A stretch of DNA of 64,000 nucleotides, taken from NCBI GenBank assembly GCA_022648685.1, contig JALCMW010000006.1, positions 62,001 through 126,000 on the forward strand, written 5' to 3'. Under the pieces are notes generated by a model, which saw only the letters and a program-made list of their open reading frames with translations, was not told the origin of the DNA and made no database searches. The position numbers and the translations under genes are program-made. The DNA comes from Bacteroidales bacterium. GTDB taxonomy: Bacteria; Bacteroidota; Bacteroidia; Bacteroidales; UBA932. Below, one piece after another: positions 8,646 through 16,505 of this stretch. Numbering within the stretch: position 1 is the stretch's first letter; each line of letters opens with the position of its first letter.

Positions 8646-9659
8646 TTAAAGTTGAGTGGATTCTGTGGTATCGGTCCAATCCACTACGGAAGGAGCGAAC
8701 ATTATCTGATCCAGTCCTATTGTTATATTGTAAGTATATTTTTTCCCTTTTACCCATGTAGTAAGAGCAGGAGTCCATGTGCCGATTACTTCTTTGGTAT
8801 CGGTGATCATTCCTCCGTTCGCATCTTTTAGTATTATGGAATAATTTATTATGATGTTGCTGGCAGTCTGCGGAATCACTATGATAGGAGTTCCTACTGT
8901 TACAGCGGAAGTGCTGCTTAAGTTGACGTCTTTAGGACTTGACAAAATATCGAGATTGTAGGATATTTGTTCACGCATACCGCTCCAGCTTCCATTAGTG
9001 TAGGTACCGTCTGTGGAATGGTAATCTCCTACAGTCTTGAAAGGAGCTACCTTTATCGAGTTGATTCTGATTCCGCTTAAGTTGGAATTCGTATTGTAAT
9101 CCGATTGTGCAGGTGCTACGGTGAATGCTATCTGGGAAAGAAGGTGTCTGAATTGTACGCTGACTGCTGCTTCGCTTGTCTGATCCTTGATTAGGTCGGA
9201 AGCTAGAAGATCCACTTGTTTTGTAATGTCGGTGCTGGTGGTAAAGCCCTGGAAAGCTATTCCCCTTTCGAACGAAGAGGAAGCTACTCCGTTTCCATAT
9301 GCTTTCGGAGAATAGCAGGCGAAGGTAAGCTTGCCGCTTTTCGGCCAATAATATTTTGTCGTGCTGTTAGCCCAATAAGTGGTTTGTTTTTGTACTTCCA
9401 CATTATTCATATAAAGAGCCGAATCTCCTGAAACTTTACTGCTATCATATTTCACCGGAGTATAATATGCGTATACTCCGAAATGTTCGGCCTCAGGGTA
9501 ATCGGTTGATGCCACGGGGCCGTAAACGGTCTTGGTGTTGAGTCTGGTAACGCCGTTGAAAGCGATTTCCTGTTCGGAAGAAGAATTTATCGGTTCTTCT
9601 TTGGTGCAGCTTGCAAGTGTTGCTATTGCAAGTGCTGCGATAAAAATGATTTTTTTCAT
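8646..9659 (-). CDS. Fimbrillin family lipoprotein, probable major subunit
   Basis: 337 residues starting MKKIIFIAALAIATLASC, a textbook lipoprotein signal with Cys 18. Fimbrillin blocks are visible: EIAFNGVTRLNTKT, EHFGVYAYYTPVKY, TTKYYWPKSGKLTFACYSP, DLLASDLIKDQT, VQFRHLLSQIAFTVAP and KGKKYTYNITIGLDQIMFAPS followed by VVDWTDTTE. It is the first fimbrillin of the operon and the only one followed by a sizeable gap with a stem-loop, which is why it is inferred to be the major subunit. The type V pilus model (lipoprotein precursor, protease trimming at the N-terminus, strand exchange) is established for related FimA and Mfa1 proteins, not for this one. Confidence 0.85.
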   Translation of the reverse strand: MKKIIFIAALAIATLASCTKEEPINSSSEQEIAFNGVTRLNTKTVYGPVASTDYPEAEHFGVYAYYTPVKYDSSKVSGDSALYMNNVEVQKQTTYWANSTTKYYWPKSGKLTFACYSPKAYGNGVASSSFERGIAFQGFTTSTDITKQVDLLASDLIKDQTSEAAVSVQFRHLLSQIAFTVAPAQSDYNTNSNLSGIRINSIKVAPFKTVGDYHSTDGTYTNGSWSGMREQISYNLDILSSPKDVNLSSTSAVTVGTPIIVIPQTASNIIINYSIILKDANGGMITDTKEVIGTWTPALTTWVKGKKYTYNITIGLDQIMFAPSVVDWTDTTESTQL

Positions 9660-9718
9660 TTTGTGATTGAATTTAAATGTTGATATTATTATTTTAATTG
9701 TCTTTATATTCTTGTTCT

Positions 9719-10753
9719 CTAAAGATTTATCGAATGGTCTTCATCGTCCCAGTCTCCGACTGAAGTATTGAATCCTCCGCCCGTTCCGGGTTTTGTCGTA
9801 GGAGGGTCGATCGTTATCGTTTCCGTCATCAGCAGCCAGTGGTGTTTGATGCAGTCTTCGGTTTCGAAGAGAGGGGCGATGTCAAAAGACCTTTGCTCAG
9901 TCCTTCCGTCAACAGTGTTGATGTCGAAATTCACGATTGCTTTGCTTGAAGCACCGTCTATTTTTCCGAAAGTATTGAATACTGCAGCGATCACGTCTTC
10001 TCCGTTATCCTGGCTTTTCTGCATTGTGAAATAAATGGCGGATTCAGGGCTTGAAACCACTTCGCTTTTTCCCATCATGTAAGATCCTGCCATTCCCGAA
10101 ACCACAGCCTGTGCGCTTGATACATATTCCAAACCTTTGACTTTTATCTGCAGGTAGTATGTTTGTACAACCGATTCAACTTCCGCTTTGATTACGAACG
10201 CTTTTTCATGATACGGAATCACTTCATTTTCGCTTTTCATCATCATGAGGTAATCCGGTTCGTATATTACATTCACGCTGTCGGAACTTGAGGTGTTGTC
10301 GGCTTTCGATTTGAATTGATCTCCGACCGTAGTCGAAACGATATCGGTGTATGCTTCTATTGTAGCGAAGTTGCTGTCGTTCCTGATCATGGTAGACTCT
10401 GTATCGAAATTGTATATAACCATATTGTAAGTTCCCGGGATTATCTTGATATCGCCTTTAATTGATTCGGTTCCGTCTTCGTTATAGCTTATATCCGATA
10501 TGTAGGATTCTGCCGCTATGGTACCGTTTTCAGGATTGTAGAACAGGACTCTCATCATCTCCGGTTTGATTTCCGGCAATGTTATCTTGCTGTTGTACAC
10601 GTCGGTTGTCACATTCAGTATATTTTCCACATTCACATCAACCTTCACGCTTATCTGGTTGTCCGGCTCTTCCAAAAGACGTCTTTCGCAAGCTGTACCC
10701 GATATGATCGAAAGTAAGATCAACATATATTTTATTGCTTTGTTAATGTTCAT
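9719..10753 (-). CDS. DUF5119 domain lipoprotein of fimbrial operon
   Basis: 344 residues with signal peptide and lipobox (GTAC, Cys about residue 22, followed by ERRLLEEPD). The sequence MMRVLFYNPENGTIAAESYI, GTYNMVIYNFDTES, YEPDYLMMM and a C-terminal glycine-rich linker before VGDWDDEDHSINL fit DUF5119, a family found almost only in Bacteroidota fimbrial loci. It lies 8 bases after the DUF3575 gene and before the first fimbrillin, the usual order for such operons. Likely role: outer membrane anchor or assembly factor for the pilus, inferred from context. Confidence 0.75.
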   Translation of the reverse strand: MNINKAIKYMLILLSIISGTACERRLLEEPDNQISVKVDVNVENILNVTTDVYNSKITLPEIKPEMMRVLFYNPENGTIAAESYISDISYNEDGTESIKGDIKIIPGTYNMVIYNFDTESTMIRNDSNFATIEAYTDIVSTTVGDQFKSKADNTSSSDSVNVIYEPDYLMMMKSENEVIPYHEKAFVIKAEVESVVQTYYLQIKVKGLEYVSSAQAVVSGMAGSYMMGKSEVVSSPESAIYFTMQKSQDNGEDVIAAVFNTFGKIDGASSKAIVNFDINTVDGRTEQRSFDIAPLFETEDCIKHHWLLMTETITIDPPTTKPGTGGGFNTSVGDWDDEDHSINL

Positions 10754-10760
10754 GATCTTC

Positions 10761-12050
10761 TTACCTCTTCCTTTGACTCTTTCCTGTTATCGGCAGTACC
10801 AAAGCTATTTTTGCTTTTGTCGGTCCGAAATAACTTATTCTTCCGTCATTGTATTTGTCCCGGTACAAATGTGTGTAATCGTCGCTCGGCGTATAATGGC
10901 GGTATTTGCTTTTTAAATATCCTGCGGAAATCGAAAATTCTATATTAAACAGCCTTGAAAGTTTGAATGCTACTCCGTAAGTAAGTCCTGCGGACCATAA
11001 TTCACCCTGATCGCAGCCGTCATCGTTGAATTGGAAGTCGTATTTCCCTCCCATTCCGTAAATGCCTGCAAAAGTTCCGGTAAGTCTGTCTCTCTGTCCG
11101 TTCTTTATCATCCACCAGCGTGGTTCCAGTCCCATGGTCCATAATTGGAAAGAGTATTTGTTTTTGTTGGGACCCCAGCTCCACCAAGGAAAGATATCTT
11201 CTATCCCCAGAGAAAATCTGTCTCCCATAGGAATCTCTATTTCGAAATTGACAGCTGTAATTGCATCGTAAAGCAGATTTGTCTTCAGGGCGAAAATTGT
11301 TTTCCTGTTTCTGCCGTATGCTTCACGTGAAATTAGCTCGGGATTTTCCTTCAGGGGTTTGATGGTTTCTAACGTCAATGTGTCTTTGATTTCAGTCAAT
11401 CCGGTTATCTTCTTCACTGTATCGTATTCTTCCGGAGCCTGACCTTCGTATGATATGACCACCGCGGCTTTTCTCAAATCGCCGAAAAGAGTCCCTGTCA
11501 TTTCTTTCCATGTATTTCCTCCTTCCAGATTCATCAGCCTTCGTTTTCTTGTATCCACCACTTGATTGTTCCTGACTACGTTTACAGGTATGTTCTTTAA
11601 AATATATAGGACATCCTCCCTGTCATTGATATTTGAATTCACGACTTTCCTGGCTGTTCCCGTCCAATCATCCCCGATGGAAATAATCGTTGTAAGGGAA
11701 TCGGTTCCAGGTAAAGTCTTATTTATGAAATCCGCAATCCATTCACCTCTCTTTCTGGAGAGATCATCATTGATTAATGCACGTCCTTCCGGAGAAGCGG
11801 CGGATATGACAAGTATGCCCGTTATTCTGGCATTTTTATCATTTCCGATCGCGCGCAGACAATTCGTCAGGGAGTCGAGACTTTTTCCGTTGTTGTGGAA
11901 AGAGTTTTCTACTTCCGTTTCCGATGCTTTGAAGAATACGGTTTTCACAATCGTATTCTGCGCATTCGCCCGAATCATAAAAATGAGTGCGAAAAAGATC
12001 AGAGCCGATATTTGACCAATATATTTGCCTGATAAACCTGACATTGCCAT
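10761..12050 (-). CDS. DUF3575 domain outer membrane protein, first gene of fimbrial operon
   Basis: 429 residues with a hydrophobic signal ending near RANAQ, so it is exported but not a lipoprotein. Residues about 35-200 have an OmpA-like look (SAASPEGRALINDDLSRKR, then IADFINKTLPGTDS). Residues about 240-425 are the DUF3575 barrel: KTNLLYDAITAVNFEIEIPM, FPWWSWGPNKNKYSFQLWTM, EPRWWMI and a C-terminal FGPTKAKIALVLPI. Families of this kind stand first in Bacteroidota fimbrial operons. ATG at 12050 and 12044 are both possible starts. A leader of about 400 bases separates it from the best promoter at 12457-12488. Confidence 0.8.
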   Translation of the reverse strand: MAMSGLSGKYIGQISALIFFALIFMIRANAQNTIVKTVFFKASETEVENSFHNNGKSLDSLTNCLRAIGNDKNARITGILVISAASPEGRALINDDLSRKRGEWIADFINKTLPGTDSLTTIISIGDDWTGTARKVVNSNINDREDVLYILKNIPVNVVRNNQVVDTRKRRLMNLEGGNTWKEMTGTLFGDLRKAAVVISYEGQAPEEYDTVKKITGLTEIKDTLTLETIKPLKENPELISREAYGRNRKTIFALKTNLLYDAITAVNFEIEIPMGDRFSLGIEDIFPWWSWGPNKNKYSFQLWTMGLEPRWWMIKNGQRDRLTGTFAGIYGMGGKYDFQFNDDGCDQGELWSAGLTYGVAFKLSRLFNIEFSISAGYLKSKYRHYTPSDDYTHLYRDKYNDGRISYFGPTKAKIALVLPITGKSQRKR

Positions 12051-12456
12051 TCTGATTATACAGAATTTCTAACTTTCTGAAATTGTTTGTGTTACTGAAG
12101 TAAAAAAATTTGATAATCACGTGCTTCCCGGAATGCTGTATGCCTTATGGCTCGCAGCATCGAATATATTTCAGCTTGATTTGTGTGATAACCTTAAGCT
12201 TGGAACACGCGAAATCCTTTCCGGTGCTTGTTAAATGCGCTGGAAAGAAATAAGGATAATGAAATTTTTAACAATCTCACTTGCTCTCAGGCTTTTGGCA
12301 TTATTGCCATTGGGGAAACCCGAAAATAGTGAATTGTTGAAGTGTTGTACGAAATGGGGAATTTTTCCAACATTCGGGGTAGTTCGTTCTATAAACTCTT
12401 TTGACATATTTAAGCTAATCTGACCGTTATTAACTAATTGTATTTCAAAACGACTG

Positions 12457-12488
12457 CAAAGGTAAAATAGATTTTTTACAAATACAAA
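12457..12488 (-). promoter_or_regulatory. Promoter for fimbrial operon (Bacteroidota type)
   Basis: On the minus strand a TTTG (-33, 12485-12488) is followed after exactly 20 bases by TACCTTTG (-7, 12457-12464). This matches the phylum consensus. Transcription would start near 12452 and reach the DUF3575 gene after about 400 bases of leader. Confidence 0.65.
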
Positions 12489-12529
12489 TATTTTTGAACT
12501 AATTTGTAAAAATTCCAAATTATATTTTC

Positions 12530-12657
12530 GGGGACAGTCTTAAAATTCTTTTAAATAAACTGCGTCAACCCGGGGAGATCTTCGCAGTTTAACTGTCTTG
12601 CTCGTTTTATACCTTCTTAATTCAGTGGACTTTAACAGTTCCTGTTCCTAAGAAGCG
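12530..12657 (-). ncRNA. Candidate structured small RNA (family not recognised)
   Basis: A minus-strand promoter at 12661-12692 would start an RNA near 12656. That RNA can form a CUUCUUA/UAAGAAG stem enclosing an AACAG-GAA-CUGUU hairpin, then a perfect 8-pair stem AAACUGCG/CGCAGUUU (plus-strand 12583-12590 with 12557-12564), itself bracketed by GACAGU/ACUGUC. No protein can be read across it. The 3' end is uncertain because the last stem is not followed by a clean U run. It could be a stand-alone sRNA or the start of a longer leader into the fimbrial operon. Confidence 0.45.
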
Positions 12658-12660
12658 GCG

Positions 12661-12692
12661 CAAAGGTATAGCTTATTTTTAATTATTGCAAA
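12661..12692 (-). promoter_or_regulatory. Promoter of the small-RNA candidate
   Basis: Minus strand TTTG (12689-12692), 20 bases, TACCTTTG (12661-12668). The -7 box is identical to that of the fimbrial promoter 200 bases downstream. Confidence 0.65.
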
Positions 12693-12734
12693 TCTTTTCA
12701 GGATTTTTTTAACAAAGTTATTAACAATTAAAAA

Positions 12735-14402
12735 CTAGTTACTTGTAGCGGCTTCCAGTTTGCGAATCATGCTGAACATTACTATGGCAGCTATTACACA
12801 AAGAGTCATGAGAAGAGCCCATACCGTCCAAAGCGGTACTTTATTCCATAAGATGGAGGGAATGGAACTCAGGTAATTTCCGGCGGCGGTTGCCGCAAAC
12901 CAGAAGCCCATCATCATACCTTTGTATTTGGGTGGCGCGACTTTGGAAACGAATGAAATACCCATAGGGGAGAGAAGCAGTTCGGCGAAGGTGAGTACAA
13001 GATATGTGGACATAAGGTAATACGGAGCCACCAATGTCGGGCTTACCGTGCCGTCAAGCTCTTTCGGAGACATCAGACCGACGGATGACAAAGTCATGAT
13101 CAGGAATCCGCATGCTGCAACGAACATTCCCATTCCTATCTTTTTTGGTGCGGAAGGTTCCTTCCTTTTTTTTGCCAGAGCGGAAAAGATTGCCATGGAT
13201 ACAGGAGTAAGGGCAACGACGAAGAACGGATTGAATTGCTGGAATTCCTGCGGAAGTATATGTATTTCGGAGGCCATGTTCTTGTATATCAGGAATGCCC
13301 CTGCCCATAATACCAGCGTTATTATTCCCGAGATCGTTTTTCCTTTTCTTGTCTCTGATTGGAATGTTGCGAAAAGGGTATAGACGGAAATGGCGATTAG
13401 TGCCAGTATTCCGATATTGAATCCAAGTCTTGGCCATCCGCTGATATGGCTTTGAGTATAGTCTCTTGCGAAATATGTCAGAGTCGAGCCGTTCTGGTGA
13501 AAGGCCATCCAGAAGAAGATGACAACTGCGAATACGAAAAACAAGGCTGTAATACGACTCTTGGTTTGTTTGGGCGATAATTCCGAAGCCGTTCCCGCTG
13601 TCGCTTTTTCGGCTTCTTTCCCGGTCTGTCCGGCGGAAGTACTGAACCATGATTTGCATCCGAAATAAATGGCCATCGATAATATAAGGGAAATGCAGGC
13701 GACGCCGAAGCCAAGATTGTATGCGGAAGACAACCTTTCCAGATATGACGAGCTGAAGTCTGCAAGACCGGTGCCGGGCTGCATGGACGCGGCTATTCCC
13801 GTTAGCCTGTCAAGATTCTCGGGCGATATGTTGTTGTCGAGGAACTGATGGGCCAATGCCGGTACGTTCGGATCGTATACCAACCCTGCTTTTCCGAGGA
13901 ACCAGTTTGTGATTGCCGTGGCGGCCGTAGGAGCGAACATGGCGCCTATGTTAATAGCCATGTAGAACAAGCTGAATGCGGAATCCCTTTTGTCGGAATA
14001 TTTCGGATCATCGTAAAGGTTTCCAACCATTACCTGAAGATTGCCTTTGAAAAGTCCGGTTCCTATCGATATCAGTGCCAATGAACCGAACATCATTGCT
14101 TTTCCGGTAAAATCGGCGGGTGTAGGGATTGCAAGACATAAGTATCCTATGAACATTACGGCAATTCCCGCGGTAACACATTTGCCGAAACCGATTTTGT
14201 CTGCCAGGATGCCTCCGAAAAGCGGCATGAAATAGACGGCCGCCAGGAAAATTGCGTAAACCTGTCCCGCCACCGCTGCGGAAAAGCCGAATTTGGCTTG
14301 GATGAAAAGAATGAAAATCGCCAGCATCGTATAGTAGCCGAAGCGTTCGCCCGTATTGGCAAGAGCCAGGGCATATAATCCTTTTGGTTGACCTTTGAAC
14401 AT
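12735..14402 (-). CDS. POT-family proton-dependent peptide transporter
   Basis: 555 residues from the ATG at 14402, with about 12 or more hydrophobic segments. The N-terminal GERFGYYTMLAIFILF holds the ExxERFxYY-type signature that couples protons to transport in the POT/PTR family. FGGILADKIGFGK is the MFS loop motif, and a long extramembrane region separates the two halves. Such proteins import di- and tripeptides across the inner membrane. The start 12 codons upstream was rejected because the residues there (MLYLQEYITEKK) do not belong to the family, while MFKGQPKGLYALALANTGER does. The neighbours give no pathway; the peptidase PepD 2 kb away would be a plausible downstream partner. Confidence 0.88.
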   Translation of the reverse strand: MFKGQPKGLYALALANTGERFGYYTMLAIFILFIQAKFGFSAAVAGQVYAIFLAAVYFMPLFGGILADKIGFGKCVTAGIAVMFIGYLCLAIPTPADFTGKAMMFGSLALISIGTGLFKGNLQVMVGNLYDDPKYSDKRDSAFSLFYMAINIGAMFAPTAATAITNWFLGKAGLVYDPNVPALAHQFLDNNISPENLDRLTGIAASMQPGTGLADFSSSYLERLSSAYNLGFGVACISLILSMAIYFGCKSWFSTSAGQTGKEAEKATAGTASELSPKQTKSRITALFFVFAVVIFFWMAFHQNGSTLTYFARDYTQSHISGWPRLGFNIGILALIAISVYTLFATFQSETRKGKTISGIITLVLWAGAFLIYKNMASEIHILPQEFQQFNPFFVVALTPVSMAIFSALAKKRKEPSAPKKIGMGMFVAACGFLIMTLSSVGLMSPKELDGTVSPTLVAPYYLMSTYLVLTFAELLLSPMGISFVSKVAPPKYKGMMMGFWFAATAAGNYLSSIPSILWNKVPLWTVWALLMTLCVIAAIVMFSMIRKLEAATSN

Positions 14403-14492
14403 TTTTTTCTCAGTTATGTATTCCTGCAAATATAACAAAACTTGCCGTATTTAAGGGAGTTTGACCGATTTTTGATATATTTGTAAAAATGG

Positions 14493-15407
14493 ATGGAAGA
14501 ACAGATGGGATTAGGCGTTAAAATGATGACGGGAGTGTTGAAGCTTCTGGCGCTTCAGCCTTTGAAGGTGCAGTATTTCTGGTCCGGATTATTTTACCGG
14601 ATCATGAAGAACATATTCCGTTACCGCAGGGATGTGACCATGATCAATCTTGCCAGGTCGTTTCCCGACAAAAAGTACGGGGAGCTTTCTGAAATAGCAT
14701 CCAGGTCGTATTCCCATCTTGCAGATCTGATCACCGAGTCGATATGGTTCGCCGGAAGCGGCAATCTGAAAAGGCTGCATGACAGCCATATTTTCGAAAT
14801 CTCGAATCCTGATTTGCTGAACGAGTTCTTTGAAAACACTAAAAGTGTCGTGATCCTCAATTCGCATAGGGGCAATTGGGAATTCACCGGCGGAATGTTC
14901 CAGTATTTTTATGGCATCGATCCGGTTTTCGGCGAAAAAGATTTGTCAGTTGTGTATAAGAAGATGAAAAGTCCTTTCTGGGATAAGATATTCGCGGCAA
15001 ACAGATGCTCTCCCGTACAGGACAAAAGTGCCGACTGTTATCTCGAATCGTCCGGAATAATGCGTTATGTGATAACGAACAAACTCAAAAGGAAGATATA
15101 TGTTTTCCCTACCGATCAGTATCCGTATTCGAATTCGGCGCCGCATAAAGTCAATGATTTCATGCATCAGCCAACGTCGTCTATGACCGGAGGTGCGGCC
15201 ATCGCACGTAAATTCGGCTTTTCGGTTTTGTATATGAGCACTGATATCGTGTCCAGGGGACATTATTCGGTTACTTTCAAAGAAATCTGCAGGGATGCAT
15301 CTTCAATGACCGTAGAGGAAGTAATGGACAGATACTACAAGATGCTTGAAGAAGACATAGACAGGCAGCCATGGAATTATCTGTGGACACATAAACGCTG
15401 GAAGTGA
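14493..15407 (+). CDS. LpxL/HtrB-like lipid A acyltransferase family protein
   Basis: 304 residues. VVILNSHRGNWEF contains the HxxxxE active-site motif of the lysophospholipid / lipid A acyltransferase superfamily. FPTDQYPYSNSAPHKVNDFM, TGGAAIARKFGFSVLYM and the C-terminal NYLWTHKRWK are in the expected order for LpxL-type enzymes, which add a secondary acyl chain to lipid A at the inner membrane. A TATATTTG box lies at 14476-14483, only 9 bases before the ATG, so the message may be nearly leaderless; the -33 box is poorly spaced. It is divergent from the peptide transporter. Confidence 0.85.
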   Translation: MEEQMGLGVKMMTGVLKLLALQPLKVQYFWSGLFYRIMKNIFRYRRDVTMINLARSFPDKKYGELSEIASRSYSHLADLITESIWFAGSGNLKRLHDSHIFEISNPDLLNEFFENTKSVVILNSHRGNWEFTGGMFQYFYGIDPVFGEKDLSVVYKKMKSPFWDKIFAANRCSPVQDKSADCYLESSGIMRYVITNKLKRKIYVFPTDQYPYSNSAPHKVNDFMHQPTSSMTGGAAIARKFGFSVLYMSTDIVSRGHYSVTFKEICRDASSMTVEEVMDRYYKMLEEDIDRQPWNYLWTHKRWK

Positions 15408-15437
15408 TTATTTCGTTTATTATATAAAAGATAAGAT

Positions 15438-16487
15438 ATGAAATTCGTAATAAGGTTTTTAATAATGTCGTTCATCCTGTTTCCTTCAGCTATATTTGCG
15501 CAGGGGAAATATCAGGGTACCGATCCTGTCGGTACGGTTTCTTATTCTCTTCCTAAGACAGTTTTGTCTTTTGACGTTACGGCGGTGTGCCGTCATTTCT
15601 ATGCCGGTCCTTATGCGGATTATGCCAAAAAGTATCTGGGTATAAATGTGAAAGACAAAAACAGTGTTTCCTATTCTCTTGCTTCAGTCAATATGACGCC
15701 TTTTATGGAAGCTGACCAAAGCCGCCGTTTTCTTGCCGTTCCGGGAAGCCGCGGAACGGAATCATTTCTTGCTCTTACGGCCCAGGGTCTTATATCGGTA
15801 GGCGACGGGAATTTCGGCTCCGTGTCGAAATGGCGTTTCCCGGCACCCGGAAACGGGGATTTTTCAGAAAAGGGCGTTTCCTCCAATCTGACTTCGGAAG
15901 CTGCGACACTCTATCGTAAGGTTAAGAATGATTCTGCGTACAATACAGTTACCGTAAGACAGGATATGGTGGTGGAGAAATCGTTGGAAGAGAGAGCCAG
16001 GGAAGCTGCCGATATGATAATCAGTTTCCGTAAAAAAAAGATACAGATAGTTACAGGCAATACTGATGCGACTTTTTCCGGAGAGGCGATGGGTGCCGTG
16101 ATACAAGAATTGGATAACTTGGAAAAGGAATATATGACTTTGTTTACGGGATACTCCGAGACATCGGTACAGGAAATGAAGTTTGACGTTGTACCTTCTC
16201 CCGAGAATGAACGGCAGATATATGTGGCTTTCCGGTTATCGGACGAGAAAGGACTGGTTTCCGCCGATAATGTTTCCGGGCGTCCATATCTTTTGGAAGT
16301 AGTCCCCGACAAGATACCGTCTGCGTCCGGTGAAGTCAAACCGCTTAAGAATGTCAATTATGCGGTATATCGTATTCCAGCCGTATGCCGGTTGAAACTT
16401 ACCGACGGAATGAATCTTGTACTCCAGGACAGGGTGCCTGTTTATCAGTTGGGAGAAGAAAGTACATTTACATTGAATTCGAAATAA
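15438..16487 (+). CDS. DUF4831 family exported protein
   Basis: 349 residues with a cleavable signal peptide (FILFPSAIFAQG). The YSLPKTVLSFDVTAVCR block near the N-terminus, YAKKYLGI and the C-terminal YRIPAVCRLKLTDG fit DUF4831, a Bacteroidota family of unknown function and probably periplasmic. It sits 30 bases after the acyltransferase and 18 bases before pepD on the same strand, so the three may be cotranscribed. No catalytic motif was recognised. Confidence 0.8.
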   Translation: MKFVIRFLIMSFILFPSAIFAQGKYQGTDPVGTVSYSLPKTVLSFDVTAVCRHFYAGPYADYAKKYLGINVKDKNSVSYSLASVNMTPFMEADQSRRFLAVPGSRGTESFLALTAQGLISVGDGNFGSVSKWRFPAPGNGDFSEKGVSSNLTSEAATLYRKVKNDSAYNTVTVRQDMVVEKSLEERAREAADMIISFRKKKIQIVTGNTDATFSGEAMGAVIQELDNLEKEYMTLFTGYSETSVQEMKFDVVPSPENERQIYVAFRLSDEKGLVSADNVSGRPYLLEVVPDKIPSASGEVKPLKNVNYAVYRIPAVCRLKLTDGMNLVLQDRVPVYQLGEESTFTLNSK

Positions 16488-16505
16488 CTTTAAACCATTA
16501 GTATT

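Larger units (their letters stand above)
12051..12734. other. Intergenic region upstream of the fimbrial operon
   Basis: This 684-base gap carries two well-formed minus-strand promoters, a structured small-RNA candidate, a short open frame and a stem-loop (ATGCTG at 12133-12138 with CAGCAT at 12155-12160). The short frame at 12231-12407 (58 codons, MSKEFIERTTPNVGKI...) has no recognisable domain or good ribosome binding site and is not called as a gene. No inverted repeats long enough to suggest an invertible promoter were found by eye. Confidence 0.6.

Noticed and set aside
12231..12407. 58-codon minus-strand frame MSKEFIERTTPNVGKI... in the fimbrial leader
   Set aside because: No good ribosome-binding site, odd composition, no recognised domain; kept only as a note in the leader description.
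12051..12734. Invertible promoter for the fimbrial operon
   Set aside because: No pair of inverted repeats flanking the promoter was found by eye and no recombinase gene is nearby.
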